Positions 32,812-42,640 of a DNA stretch of 64,000 nucleotides are shown one piece after another. The notes under the pieces are model-generated. The model had not been told where the DNA came from and ran no database searches. It worked only from the letters and a program-made list of their open reading frames with translations. The DNA is from an uncultured Mycoplasmatota bacterium. GTDB taxonomy: Bacteria; Bacillota_I; Bacilli_A; RF39; UBA660. Position 1 is the stretch's first letter; each line of letters starts with the position of its first letter. The stretch spans positions 1 through 64,000 of the forward strand of contig URVV01000005.1 in assembly GCA_900551455.1 (NCBI GenBank), written 5' to 3'. The position numbers were made by a program, and so were the translations under genes.

Positions 32812-33750
32812 ATGAAAAATATAATTGAAGTAAAAAATTTAACTAAAAAATACAAAAATCTAACTGCTGTAGATAATTTATCGTTTACCGTCAAAGAAGG
32901 GGAAATATTAGGATTATTAGGACCTAACGGTTCTGGAAAATCTACTACCATTAACTGTATTCTATCCCTTCTAAATTATCAAAATGGTGATATTTTAATA
33001 TTTAACAAGCCAATGACACCATCAGCATATGATATAAAAAGAAAAATTGGCGTAATCTTTCAAGAAATAGCTGTTTTTAATGAATTAACCGTATATGAAA
33101 ACATCGATTACTTCTGTGGTTTATATATAAAAGATAAAGTTACCAGAGAAAAATATATCAACGATGCCCTAAAACTCGTAGGATTAGAAGAATTTAAAAA
33201 ATTCTATCCTAAGCAATTATCTGGAGGACTATTAAGAAGATTAAATATCGCCTGTGGAATTGCTCATAAACCACAACTAATATTTCTAGATGAACCAACT
33301 GTTGCCGTAGACCCTCAAAGTAGAAATAATATTCTAGATGGCATAAAAAAACTAAGAGATAATGGTGCTACTATCATCTATACAACTCACTATATGGAAG
33401 AAGCAGAATTATTATGTGACCGAATTATTATCCTTGACAAAGGAAAAATAATTGCCGAAGGTACCAGTGACGAATTAAAAGAATTAGCCAATATTGAAGA
33501 AAAAATAACCATCGAATTAACTGAACAACATCCAGAATTAGAAGAAAAATTAACAAAGTTCAAAACTGTTGAAAAAATCACTATAACCGGTAAAATTCTA
33601 ACCATTTCCTACAAAAAAGGCCAAGATAACCTAGGAACCCTAATTGACTACTTAAAAGAAAATAAAATAACTTATAACAAAATTTTCTCAGAAAGACCAA
33701 CTCTAAACGACGTCTTTCTAGAATTAACCGGAAAGGAACTAAGAGATTAA
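32812..33750 (+). CDS. ABC transporter ATPase, system 2
   Basis: This 312-residue DrrA-like ATPase has Walker A GPNGSGKST, signature LSGGLLRRL, Walker B LIFLDEPTV and switch His TTHYMEEAE, plus a C-terminal extension (about 225-312) common in drug-export ATPases. AAAGGAG precedes the ATG. It overlaps the following permease start by one base. Confidence 0.9.
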   Translation: MKNIIEVKNLTKKYKNLTAVDNLSFTVKEGEILGLLGPNGSGKSTTINCILSLLNYQNGDILIFNKPMTPSAYDIKRKIGVIFQEIAVFNELTVYENIDYFCGLYIKDKVTREKYINDALKLVGLEEFKKFYPKQLSGGLLRRLNIACGIAHKPQLIFLDEPTVAVDPQSRNNILDGIKKLRDNGATIIYTTHYMEEAELLCDRIIILDKGKIIAEGTSDELKELANIEEKITIELTEQHPELEEKLTKFKTVEKITITGKILTISYKKGQDNLGTLIDYLKENKITYNKIFSERPTLNDVFLELTGKELRD

Positions 33751-34925
33751 TGTTTTATCATAATTTTAAATATTCTCTAAAAATTCTTTTAAGAAACAAA
33801 GGCCTTATATTTTGGACATTTATTTTTCCAATTATTTTAGGAACCTTCTTTAAAATGGCATTTTCTAATATTGAAAAAAATGAAACACTAAAGACAATAG
33901 ACATCGCTATCGTAGATTCTAAAACCTATGAAGAAGATCAAATCTTTAAAGAAACCCTAAATACTCTAAGTAACAATGATACTAAATTATTTAATATAAC
34001 CGTTACAAACAAAGAAATATCAAAAAAACTTCTTGAAGAAGAAAAAATAACTGGCTATTTAGAATTTAATCCAGATAATGTTGATATAACTGTCTCTTCA
34101 TCTGGCGTCTATGAAACTATTTTAAGATATGTTATTGATGAAATATATTGCGAAAAAGAAATGCTTGATACTTTAACTAAACAAACTATTGAAAAAGAAC
34201 TAGCTAACGGAAATCAAGCCATTAACCCTGAAGAAATTGCTAAACAAATTCTTACCACCATAAATAATAGTGATATAAAACTAAACGATATTTCTAATAA
34301 AAATTTAAGTTATACAATGATTGAATTTTATACTCTAATTGCTATGGCAGCCTTATATGGTAGTATGATCTCACTATTTATAACCAACTACAAATTACCA
34401 AATATGAATAGCGTTGGAGCCCGTACTAGTATCTCTCCCTTAAACAAAAGCACTACCTTATTAAGTAGCCTAGTAGCAAGTTATTTAATCCAATTATTAG
34501 GATTATTCCTCCTATATACATATACAATTCTAATACTCCATATTGATTATGGCAATAATTTCCCATTAGTAATATTACTCTCACTAGTAGGAGCTTTAGC
34601 TAGCTTATCACTAGGCGTAGCCGTTTCCACTACCTTAAAAGTAGGCGAAGGAGCCAAAACGGGCATCTTAATAGCTATAACAATGTTTTGCAGTTTCCTA
34701 TCTGGAATGATGGGTATTACAATGAAATATGTAATAGATAAAAATATTCCTATTCTAAACATAATAAATCCTGCTAATATGATAACGGATGGTCTATATT
34801 CCCTATATTACTATAACACACTAGATAGATATAACTTTAACATAATAAGTCTAATCATCTTTTCCCTAATTATGTTCCTACTTTCCCTTATAAAGTTAAG
34901 GAGGCAAAAATATGACAGTATTTAA
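33750..34925 (+). CDS. ABC-2 type permease, system 2 first subunit
   Basis: The 391-residue protein has one N-terminal helix (about 17-35), a large outer domain (about 40-185) and five to six C-terminal helices, the YhgE/ABC-2 layout. Its 3-prime end overlaps the next permease by 14 nt, so a heterodimeric permease is likely. Confidence 0.82.
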   Translation: MFYHNFKYSLKILLRNKGLIFWTFIFPIILGTFFKMAFSNIEKNETLKTIDIAIVDSKTYEEDQIFKETLNTLSNNDTKLFNITVTNKEISKKLLEEEKITGYLEFNPDNVDITVSSSGVYETILRYVIDEIYCEKEMLDTLTKQTIEKELANGNQAINPEEIAKQILTTINNSDIKLNDISNKNLSYTMIEFYTLIAMAALYGSMISLFITNYKLPNMNSVGARTSISPLNKSTTLLSSLVASYLIQLLGLFLLYTYTILILHIDYGNNFPLVILLSLVGALASLSLGVAVSTTLKVGEGAKTGILIAITMFCSFLSGMMGITMKYVIDKNIPILNIINPANMITDGLYSLYYYNTLDRYNFNIISLIIFSLIMFLLSLIKLRRQKYDSI

Positions 34926-36060
34926 AACATTTTGGAAAATAGTAAAACACTATAAAGGAACTGTTATTCTATATACTATGATGTTAATCGCCTTTGGAGG
35001 AATGAATACTACTGCTAATAACCAAGTAACTACCTTTACTAATACTACACCAGATATCTTAATAGTAAATGAAGACACCCCAAAAGGCCTAACCAAAAAC
35101 CTCATTACTTATCTAGAAAATAATACGAACATAGTAAAGATAAAAGATAATGAAGAAGCCCGAGATGATGCCCTATTTTACCGAGATGTAAACTACATAA
35201 TTTATATTCCCTCTGGATATAGAGATTCTATTCTAAAAGGAATTCCCCAAGAAATAAATATAAAATCCACTAAAGACTATGATTCTAGTTTAGTAGAAAT
35301 GATGTTAACCAGATATCTAAAAGTACAAGATATCTATTCAAAAAATACTCATAATGAAGAAGAACTAATAAGTAACATCAATCAAAGTTTAAAAGAAAAA
35401 TCAAAAATTACTATGACTACTAAATTAGATACAAACACCCTAACCAAGTCATCACGCTTCTTTAATTTTGCTAGTTATAGTATTATGGCTGTAATTATTT
35501 ATATCTTAAGTCTGGTTCTAACTAGTTTCAATGAATTAACAATAAAGAAAAGAACTATTATAAGTAAAATGAACTATAAAGAACATAATAGAAAAATTAT
35601 TCTTGCAAGCTTTATCTATTCACTAATAATATGGATTCTATATGTCGCTCTAGGAGTAATTCTTCTAGGAAAGGTAATGTTCACTGTAAGAGGACTAATC
35701 TATATCTTAAACACCCTTGTATTCTCCTTCTGTGCCTTAACAATTGCTTTATTAATAAGTACTATTATCAACAATAAAAATGCCATTAATGGTATCGTAA
35801 ACATTGTTGCACTAAGCCAAGCTTTCTTATGTGGAGCTTTTATTCCAACTAAGTGGTTACCAGATTCTGTTTTATCATTTGCCCGCATATTTCCAGCTTA
35901 TTGGTTTAATAATACCAATGACTTAGTATCAACCATCGAAGTTTTAAACCTAAAAGCAATTACCCCCATTCTTCTAAATACCCTTATCCTAGTAGTATTC
36001 TCAGTAATCTTTATTATTTTAAATAATCTCATCTCAAAAAATAAACAAAAAGTAGGTTAA
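34912..36060 (+). CDS. ABC-2 type permease, system 2 second subunit
   Basis: The 382-residue protein has the same layout as its neighbour: one helix, an outer domain (about 45-170) and a C-terminal helix bundle ending in NNLISKNKQK. AAGGAGG lies before ATG 34912, inside the previous gene. It closes the TetR-ABC operon. Confidence 0.82.
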   Translation: MTVFKTFWKIVKHYKGTVILYTMMLIAFGGMNTTANNQVTTFTNTTPDILIVNEDTPKGLTKNLITYLENNTNIVKIKDNEEARDDALFYRDVNYIIYIPSGYRDSILKGIPQEINIKSTKDYDSSLVEMMLTRYLKVQDIYSKNTHNEEELISNINQSLKEKSKITMTTKLDTNTLTKSSRFFNFASYSIMAVIIYILSLVLTSFNELTIKKRTIISKMNYKEHNRKIILASFIYSLIIWILYVALGVILLGKVMFTVRGLIYILNTLVFSFCALTIALLISTIINNKNAINGIVNIVALSQAFLCGAFIPTKWLPDSVLSFARIFPAYWFNNTNDLVSTIEVLNLKAITPILLNTLILVVFSVIFIILNNLISKNKQKVG

Positions 36061-36102
36061 AAAAGAACAATTTTAGAAATAATCTCTAAAATTGTTCTTT
36101 TT
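36061..36102. terminator. strong bidirectional terminator
   Basis: AAAAGAACAATTTTAGA and TCTAAAATTGTTCTTTT form a 17-bp stem with flanking A and T runs, between the ABC operon and the convergent GNAT gene. Confidence 0.88.
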
Positions 36103-36105
36103 CTT

Positions 36106-36552
36106 CTATCTAATTTTCTTATAACTATTTTTATAATACGTTAAATACATTCTTTCTTCATTATCTGGATTAAATTCCACATCTCCATTATTATAAACAT
36201 CTAAACAGTACCCAATCTTTTTAGCTAAACCAACAGATGCCTCATTTTTAGGAGCTATCAATAATTCCACTCTATTATATCCCTCTTCAAATAACCTATC
36301 TGTTAATTTATCCAAAATTAAAGTACCATATCCCAATCTTCTAAAAGCTTTTAAAACACCATATTGAATAGTAGGTATCCCTCTATTAAAAGTAACCGAA
36401 GCAAATCCTACTACCTCATTGTTAACAATAACCAACATACTATTATTCTTATCAAAACAACTTATATTAGTTACCTTTCTTTCACTTAATATTTCCTTAT
36501 TAATTAATTCCACTATATCCTTATATCCATCATTATATTTAACAAATTCCAT
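36106..36552 (-). CDS. GNAT-family N-acetyltransferase
   Basis: The 148-residue protein has the acetyl-CoA-binding motif RRLGYGTLIL (about residues 88-97) and the later ASVGLAKKIGY segment. Substrate unknown. AGGAGGGAT precedes the ATG. Confidence 0.82.
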   Translation of the reverse strand: MEFVKYNDGYKDIVELINKEILSERKVTNISCFDKNNSMLVIVNNEVVGFASVTFNRGIPTIQYGVLKAFRRLGYGTLILDKLTDRLFEEGYNRVELLIAPKNEASVGLAKKIGYCLDVYNNGDVEFNPDNEERMYLTYYKNSYKKIR

Positions 36553-36650
36553 TCTATCCCTCCTAACATATAATCATTATATCAAAAAACATCAATAAAG
36601 TAAAAAGTTCTAAAAAAAATGATATAATAAACATATTAAAGGAGAATATA

Positions 36651-37187
36651 ATGATAACTATTTATTTAATTCGTCACGGCAAAACCTCTTGGAACAAAGA
36701 AAAACTAATACAAGGAACAAAAGATATTCCATTATCACCCGAAGGTAGAAAAGAAGTCACTGAATTATCTCAAAAAATAAATCTCAATAAAATAGATTTA
36801 ATCTTATCATCATCCCAAAAAAGAGCTAAAGAAACTGCTAAAATTATTGCTAATAATAAAAAAACAATATTATATAATAATCTTCTAAAAGAAAGAAATT
36901 TTGGGAATTACGAAGGAACTAAAACAAGTGAAGAACTAATAAATAAACTTTGGGATTATAACTTAAATTACCAAGATGAAAACATCGAAAGTATTACCGT
37001 CTGCTTAAACAGAGCCGCTAACTTTTTAAAAGAAATAAAAACAAAATATCCAAATAAAAATATCTTAATTATTTCCCACGGAGCATTTATTAAAGCAATA
37101 CACTATAATATTAATGGTTATGATAAAAATACTAACTTTCTTTCTTTTAATCCACAAAATGCCACAATTTATAAGTATGAATTATAA
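36651..37187 (+). CDS. histidine phosphatase family protein
   Basis: The 178-residue protein has the phosphoglycerate mutase/phosphatase signature LIRHGKTSWN at residues 5-14, LKERNFGNYEG in the middle and the second catalytic His in IISHGAFIKA. It may act on sugar phosphates or nucleotides. TATAAT at 36623-36628 and AAAGGAG precede it. Confidence 0.85.
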   Translation: MITIYLIRHGKTSWNKEKLIQGTKDIPLSPEGRKEVTELSQKINLNKIDLILSSSQKRAKETAKIIANNKKTILYNNLLKERNFGNYEGTKTSEELINKLWDYNLNYQDENIESITVCLNRAANFLKEIKTKYPNKNILIISHGAFIKAIHYNINGYDKNTNFLSFNPQNATIYKYEL

Positions 37188-37266
37188 AATCCTTATATGT
37201 TCAAAATAAGATATGAAGATATCACTCAAATAAACTTTTATATAAACTATCAAGAAAACTATAATT

Positions 37267-37290
37267 AAGTAGATTTAACATCTACTTTTA
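37267..37290 (+). terminator. terminator after the histidine phosphatase
   Basis: AAGTAGAT (37267-37274) and ATCTACTT (37280-37287) pair with a T tail. The rest of the gap 37188-37479 holds a ribosome site with a five-codon dead-end frame near 37378 and the promoter below. Confidence 0.7.
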
Positions 37291-37426
37291 TTATGTTATA
37301 ACATTAAAATATCCTTCAAAGTAATTAATCATCATTAAGTACCCCATCATAATATATACTAGAGGAAAAGTGATTATATGAAAATAATAAAATAGTTCAA
37401 TATCAACAAAAATAATAAAACGATTA

Positions 37427-37454
37427 TTGCTATTGTTTAAAATTATGATATAAT
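37427..37454 (+). promoter_or_regulatory. promoter of the 37480 gene pair
   Basis: TTGCTA (37427-37432), 16-bp spacer, TATAAT (37449-37454); AAAGGAGG follows. Confidence 0.6.
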
Positions 37455-37479
37455 AATAATATAATTAAAGGAGGCATTT

Positions 37480-38574
37480 ATGAAAAGTAAATTAAATAGC
37501 ATTTTAGGTAGAATCGATTTAAAAAACAAAAAAAACATAACAATATTATCACTTAGTATAACAGTATTAGTCTTAATAATTATCCTTATAATCAAAAATG
37601 TTGGAATCGGTATAATTGGCCACAATGGTAAATTTAAAATCAAAAAAAGTGAACATAACAATATAATTTTAGAAGATTATAGTAATTCCTATTTTTCTCT
37701 TAAAAAACCCAAAGGATGGGTAGTAGATACAATTGGAGATTATATCCATTACACTATTAAAGTATATGATCCAAATAACCCATCCTATCAATTTTTCTTT
37801 AATCTAAAAACAGAAGGGTATAATAAATCAGAAGATGCAAAAAATTGGCAAAAAAAATATTATCCAAACAATATATTTGCCAAAAATCCGGTAATTGCTG
37901 AAAAAACAACAGAGGGATTCTATAAAATATTTAATGAATTAGGTCCTTTAAATAATACATCATCATTTAAATTCCCCACTTTAACAGATTTTACAGTTGC
38001 GGCTAATTTAGGTAAAGGAATGTTTGGTGGAGACCTCTTGAGGGCAACATTTAAAGACAGTGAAGGACGCGAGTGTGAAGGATTGTTTACTGCCTATGTT
38101 TATGATCCAGGACCATATTATGTTAATGAAAATATCATATCAGGTAAAAAAATAGATATTTATTTTTTAAATGTTTATGATTCCATTTTTATAACTACTC
38201 CTAAAGATGAACTTATTAATTATCAAGAGATTTTAAATAATATTGTTGCTTCATTGGAATTTACAGATACTTTCATAAATGGTTTTAATTCAGCTCAAGA
38301 TGCTGTTATGAAGAATTTTCAAACCATTAGAAGCATTGGTAACCAGATAAGCGATGGAATAATGGACTCTTGGAATAAAAGAAATAAATCTTATGATATT
38401 ATGAGTCAAAAACAAAGTGATGCAACTCTTGGATATGAAAGAGTATATGATACAAAAACAAATGAAATATATAAAGCATATAATGGTTTTACAGATGACT
38501 ATAATGGTAAAAGATACAAGAGTATAACAGATGATATGTATTTAAATAAAACATCTGGTTATATAGAAAGGTAG
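37480..38574 (+). CDS. unknown membrane-anchored extracellular protein
   Basis: The 364-residue protein has one N-terminal helix (about 21-43) and a long outer part. Residues about 65-265 (FSLKKPKGWVV to NIVASLEF) resemble the general plan of small surface-lipoprotein domains. Near the C-terminus a region WNKRNKSYDIMSQKQSDAT and GYERVYDTKTNEIYKAYNGF looks conserved. I cannot name the family. It is followed 4 bp later by another anchored protein, so the two likely form one unit. G exceeds C on this strand, unlike native plus-strand genes. Confidence 0.65.
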   Translation: MKSKLNSILGRIDLKNKKNITILSLSITVLVLIIILIIKNVGIGIIGHNGKFKIKKSEHNNIILEDYSNSYFSLKKPKGWVVDTIGDYIHYTIKVYDPNNPSYQFFFNLKTEGYNKSEDAKNWQKKYYPNNIFAKNPVIAEKTTEGFYKIFNELGPLNNTSSFKFPTLTDFTVAANLGKGMFGGDLLRATFKDSEGRECEGLFTAYVYDPGPYYVNENIISGKKIDIYFLNVYDSIFITTPKDELINYQEILNNIVASLEFTDTFINGFNSAQDAVMKNFQTIRSIGNQISDGIMDSWNKRNKSYDIMSQKQSDATLGYERVYDTKTNEIYKAYNGFTDDYNGKRYKSITDDMYLNKTSGYIER

Positions 38575-38578
38575 CCAT

Positions 38579-39514
38579 ATGAAAGACAAAAGGAAAATAA
38601 TAATAATTTTATTGGTTATAGTAATAATAATTCTTTCATCCCTAATATTTATCCCTAAAAATAACAATAATCCCAATAGCCTAAATCCGGATAATACAAG
38701 TAACAGTAAATTAGTAAAATATATTTCATCTTTAAATAAGAAGAAAAAAAGCGATTACAAAAAAATATCAGCATTAGATTTTTTAAATGAATCTTCTTGC
38801 TTTAGTAATTACGCTTTTATAAACAATAATTCTATTTACATATTTGATCCAAATAAATTAGATGAGGGAGAATTTATATATAAAAAAGTATACGATATAG
38901 ATGATAATATTAAAGTAATGAATATAAGGCCAACCAACGGTGCTGATATACAATTTTTTGATTATAACGATACTTTATATACATTACACGATGAAAATCT
39001 TGACAATAAAGTTAGAGATAGTTATGATATGTATCTAAATGCTAATTATAAACTAAGTAATTATCTTAAGTGGGAATACTCAACCAAATTTCTTGGCAAA
39101 AAAATAAAATATGATTTTATGTCTAATTATGCTTATCTAAGTAATAATAAGTTATATAGAATTTTATATCAAGACACAAAATATCCATCATTCAGTGAAA
39201 TTAAAGGAAGTTATAATAATGAAAAAGTGATTAGAATCTACAATGAAAGAATAGTTAAAACTGATAAATCATTTTATGAGATGATGACTTATTTTGATAC
39301 TAACTCTAATAAAACCGAAACAGCTATGGTCAGAATAAAGTCCTTAACAAAGTATTATGATGAAGTTTTAACATTTACATATAAATATGTAATATTAAAA
39401 GATCATACTATTATTCCTATAAATGATTTAATGGAAAATAGAGTAAGAGATTATTCATATGATTATTTCTTGAGTGGTTTTAACTATATGAATGAAGTTA
39501 GATATGAAGAATAA
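38579..39514 (+). CDS. unknown membrane-anchored protein, partner of 37480
   Basis: The 311-residue protein has an N-terminal anchor (about 6-26), an Asn-rich linker (about 29-46) and an outer domain rich in Tyr, Asp and Asn. No known motif is recognised. The ribosome site AAGGTAGCC lies inside the end of the preceding gene. Confidence 0.6.
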   Translation: MKDKRKIIIILLVIVIIILSSLIFIPKNNNNPNSLNPDNTSNSKLVKYISSLNKKKKSDYKKISALDFLNESSCFSNYAFINNNSIYIFDPNKLDEGEFIYKKVYDIDDNIKVMNIRPTNGADIQFFDYNDTLYTLHDENLDNKVRDSYDMYLNANYKLSNYLKWEYSTKFLGKKIKYDFMSNYAYLSNNKLYRILYQDTKYPSFSEIKGSYNNEKVIRIYNERIVKTDKSFYEMMTYFDTNSNKTETAMVRIKSLTKYYDEVLTFTYKYVILKDHTIIPINDLMENRVRDYSYDYFLSGFNYMNEVRYEE

Positions 39515-39533
39515 CCGACTTATTGTAAATAAC

Positions 39534-39571
39534 ACCTACTAGAACCTAAAAAAGTACTAGTAGGTATTTTT
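39534..39571 (+). terminator. terminator of the 37480-39514 pair
   Basis: ACCTACTAG (39534-39542) and CTAGTAGGT (39557-39565) pair and run into T5. Confidence 0.8.
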
Positions 39572-39645
39572 ATACAAAAAGAAATGAACAATTATAATTG
39601 TTAGATTTTTAACATTAAAAAAGGAATTAAAATTATTTTATTTCA

Positions 39646-39852
39646 TTACAGTCGCTTAATTAAATAACTAAAATATTTTATTTTTCCTGATAATACATCA
39701 TTATAAAAATTTTGCTTCCAATGAACAAAATTAATTGCCTCTTGAATCTCTTTCATCTTATTCTCAAGTTCTCGAAGTTTAGTATCAAGAATTATTTTTC
39801 TCTCAGGAATAGATTCTTCACCTTTTAAACACAAATCTAAATACTTTTTCAT
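39646..39852 (-). pseudogene. C-terminal fragment of a MerR-family regulator
   Basis: KKYLDLCLKGEESIPERK followed by ILDTKLRELENKMKEIQEAINF and a short end is the dimerisation coiled coil and tail of MerR-type regulators. The DNA-binding N-terminal half is absent. Upstream sequence belongs to another frame (39818-40087), which runs into this fragment out of frame. It is best read as a truncated gene. Confidence 0.65.
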
Positions 39853-40087
39853 CATAACCATTAACAAATATATCATCACATTCATCAAACATTAAATAAT
39901 CAATATTATTAACTTTAATAATATGTGGTATAACATAAGCAATATTTGTTTCCTTAATACTTTTGATATTTCCATTTATGAAAATAGGTTTAGCACAAGC
40001 AAACTTACAAATCATTTCAACCTTTCTTTTTAGTTCTAAACTTATCTCTAATTCTTTAGTTTCAATTGTTAACATATAATCACTCAT
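39818..40087 (-). CDS. unknown 89-residue protein running into a MerR remnant
   Basis: The protein starts MSDYMLTIETKELEIS, or at the second Met (40075), which has a better spaced GAGTGAT. It is mostly beta-like with a central FINGNIKSIKETNIAYVI part. The last ten residues are read from MerR-coding DNA in the wrong frame, so the natural C-terminus has probably been lost in a deletion that joined the two. Function unknown. Confidence 0.45.
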   Translation of the reverse strand: MSDYMLTIETKELEISLELKRKVEMICKFACAKPIFINGNIKSIKETNIAYVIPHIIKVNNIDYLMFDECDDIFVNGYDEKVFRFVFKR

Positions 40088-40102
40088 CCCTTCTTAAATA
40101 AC

Positions 40103-40128
40103 AAAAAAACTAACTATTTCTAGTTAGC
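40103..40128 (-). terminator. tRNA-Gly terminator
   Basis: CTAACTA (40110-40116) and TAGTTAG (40121-40127) form a stem on the minus strand, followed by T7. Confidence 0.8.
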
Positions 40129-40172
40129 ATTTATTACTCTCAGAAGTAAATTTTCCGAGTTTCCTATCAATT

Positions 40173-40246
40173 TGGAGCGGATGATGGGAATCGAACCCAC
40201 GTGGTCAGCTTGGAAGGCTGAAGTTCTACCATTAAACTACATCCGC
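40173..40246 (-). tRNA. tRNA-Gly (UCC anticodon)
   Basis: Cloverleaf on the minus strand: acceptor GCGGATG with CATCCGC, D arm GTTT/GAAC, anticodon stem TCAGC/GCTGA with loop CTTCCAA (anticodon TCC), T arm with GTTCGATTC, encoded CCA. Length 74 nt. Confidence 0.93.
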
Positions 40247-40266
40247 AAATCAAGTAGGCAATATAA

Positions 40267-40295
40267 ATTCTATTATATATTGCTTACTTTGTCAA
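40267..40295 (-). promoter_or_regulatory. promoter of tRNA-Gly
   Basis: On the minus strand TTGACA (40290-40295), 17-bp spacer and TAGAAT (40267-40272). Confidence 0.7.
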
Positions 40296-40323
40296 TACTT
40301 CTTTTAAAATTTCTCTAAAAAAT

Positions 40324-42486
40324 TTAATTTTTTAGTAAAGTGGGATCTATCAAGGAAAGAGAAACCTTTTCTTTTTCTTTATTAATATCTATGACATAAC
40401 AATCAATAATATCACCAACATTTAATATTTCACTCGGATGTTTAATATAACTATTACTCATTTTAGATATATGAATTAATCCATCATTATGTAACCCAAT
40501 ATCTACAAACGCTCCAAAATCAATAACATTTCTGACAGTACCCTGTAACTTCATTCCAACTTGTAAATCCTTAATATCTAAAACATCACTTTTAAGTAAA
40601 GGCTTTGGCATATCATCTCTAGGATCACGATTAGGTTTCTTTAATGAATCAATAATATCCTTCAAAGTATAAATATCAGTATACAAAATATCCTTATATT
40701 TATCTATATCTATTTCCTCTAACTTATTAATAAGTTTCTCCGTCCCAATATCCTGAATAGACATTCCTAATTCTTTCAATAAACTCATAACAATACTATA
40801 ACTCTCCGGATGTACAGCTGTTGCATCTAAAACATTATCTCCATCTAAAATCCTTAAAAAGCCAATTGCTTGTTCATAAGCCTTATCTCCAAGTAATTTC
40901 TTTTTCATAATTTCTTCTCTTGAATTAATTCTACCAGTCTTATCTCTATAATCTATGATTTTATCAATATTCTTTTTAGTTATTCCAGAAACATACTTAA
41001 GTAAAGAAGGGGAAGCTGTATTAATATTTACTCCAACACTATTAACTGCTTTTGATACCACAAAATCAAGAGATTCTGTTAACTTCTTATTAGCTACATC
41101 ATGCTGATATTGCCCAACACCAATACTCTCCGGAGTAATTTTTACTAACTCTGCTAATGGATCCTGTAGTCTTCTTCCTATTGAAATAGCACTTCTTTTT
41201 TCTACCGTTAAATCAGGAAATTCCTCAATTGCCAATTTACTAGCAGAGTATACACTAGCACCAGCCTCAGAAACAATGATATATTCAACATTTAAACCCG
41301 CTTCTTGAATAACTCTAGCTACAAATTTTTCTGATTCACGAGAAGCCGTACCATTACCAATAGCAATAATTTGAACATTATATTTTTTTATCAAGTCACA
41401 CAATATTTTCTTTGATTCCTCGTATTTATTATGTGGTTCATGAGGATATATAACTGCAATTTCTAATTTCTTTCCAGTTGCATCAATAACCGCTAATTTA
41501 CATCCTGTTCTAAATGCCGGATCAAACCCTAAAACAATCTTATCTTTCATCGGAGGAGTTAACAACAATTTCTCTAAATTCTTTCCAAAATTGTCAATAG
41601 CACTATCTTCTCCAACCTCTGTCAAATCAGATCTAACTTCTCTTTCTACCGAAGGAGCAATTAATCTCTTATAACTATCTTTAATTGCATCTTTTATTAT
41701 TTCAATTACATTAGTCTTATTATTTCTAATAACCTTATTTTCCAAAAACTTAATAATCTCTTCTTCATTAACATCTATTGATACATTAAGAACATTCTCA
41801 TTTTCCCCACGGTTAACTGCCAAAATTCTATGTGGCTTAATATTTTTTACCATCTCACTATATTCATAATACATTTCATATACTTTATTTTCATCATTCG
41901 CATTCTTTTTAACCTTTGAAGTAATTATCCCATTTTTATAAAAATAATTTCTAATCCACTTTCTATAATAAGCATTATCACTAATCCATTCACTAATGAT
42001 ATATTTAGCCCCAGTAATTGCCTCTTCATTACTTTTAATATTTTCATTTAAATAATTACAACATACCTTATCTATATCCAATTTATCAGGTTGAGACATA
42101 ATAATCTTTGCCAACGGTTCCAATCCATTTTTAATTGCTTCTGTTGCTTTAGTTTTCTTTTTCTCTTTATAAGGACGATATAAATCTTCAACCTCAACTA
42201 ACTTACTGCATTTAATAATATTATTCCTAAGTTCTTCCGTCATCATTCCTTTTTCATCAATTAATCTAATAACATCATCTTTTCTCTTTGCAAGACTAAC
42301 CTGATACTGATAAACTTCATCTATCTTTCTGATTTGTTCTTCATCTAAAGCATTTGTAGCTTCTTTTCTATATCTAGCAATAAATGGAATAGTATTACCA
42401 TCTTCCAGTAATTTTAATACCACTTCTACTTGATTAACTTTAATATTTAATTCCTTTGCAATTTCTGAAATAATAAACTCATTCAT
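40324..42486 (-). CDS. tex: Tex-family RNA-binding transcription accessory protein
   Basis: The 720-residue protein matches Tex/YhgF: N-terminal helical domain (ARYRKEATNALDEEQIR), a YqgF/RNase H-like core (LGFDPAFRTGCKLAVID), helix-hairpin-helix segments (NTASPSLLKYVSGI) and a C-terminal S1 domain (GTVRNVIDFGAFVDIGLHNDG). It acts on nucleic acids and affects transcription in other bacteria; its exact task is not settled. AGAAAGGA precedes the ATG. Confidence 0.95.
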   Translation of the reverse strand: MNEFIISEIAKELNIKVNQVEVVLKLLEDGNTIPFIARYRKEATNALDEEQIRKIDEVYQYQVSLAKRKDDVIRLIDEKGMMTEELRNNIIKCSKLVEVEDLYRPYKEKKKTKATEAIKNGLEPLAKIIMSQPDKLDIDKVCCNYLNENIKSNEEAITGAKYIISEWISDNAYYRKWIRNYFYKNGIITSKVKKNANDENKVYEMYYEYSEMVKNIKPHRILAVNRGENENVLNVSIDVNEEEIIKFLENKVIRNNKTNVIEIIKDAIKDSYKRLIAPSVEREVRSDLTEVGEDSAIDNFGKNLEKLLLTPPMKDKIVLGFDPAFRTGCKLAVIDATGKKLEIAVIYPHEPHNKYEESKKILCDLIKKYNVQIIAIGNGTASRESEKFVARVIQEAGLNVEYIIVSEAGASVYSASKLAIEEFPDLTVEKRSAISIGRRLQDPLAELVKITPESIGVGQYQHDVANKKLTESLDFVVSKAVNSVGVNINTASPSLLKYVSGITKKNIDKIIDYRDKTGRINSREEIMKKKLLGDKAYEQAIGFLRILDGDNVLDATAVHPESYSIVMSLLKELGMSIQDIGTEKLINKLEEIDIDKYKDILYTDIYTLKDIIDSLKKPNRDPRDDMPKPLLKSDVLDIKDLQVGMKLQGTVRNVIDFGAFVDIGLHNDGLIHISKMSNSYIKHPSEILNVGDIIDCYVIDINKEKEKVSLSLIDPTLLKN

Positions 42487-42562
42487 TTTAATCCTTCTTT
42501 CTATGCATAAATAAGTATATCATAAATTATTGTAAACTGTAACTAAAAAGAACACTCTTATC

Positions 42563-42591
42563 TTGCTAAAATGAATATTATTATGTATAAT
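42563..42591 (+). promoter_or_regulatory. promoter of dxs
   Basis: TTGCTA (42563-42568), 17-bp spacer, consensus TATAAT (42586-42591). Confidence 0.72.
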
Positions 42592-42640
42592 ACACTCTTG
42601 TATACACCAGAAATAGATATATATAGATAAGGAGACCAAT

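Noticed and set aside
37372..37396. Short gene with AGAGGAAAAGTGAT and ATG near 37378
   Set aside because: The frame stops after five codons. It may be a remnant start of a deleted gene but cannot be called a gene.
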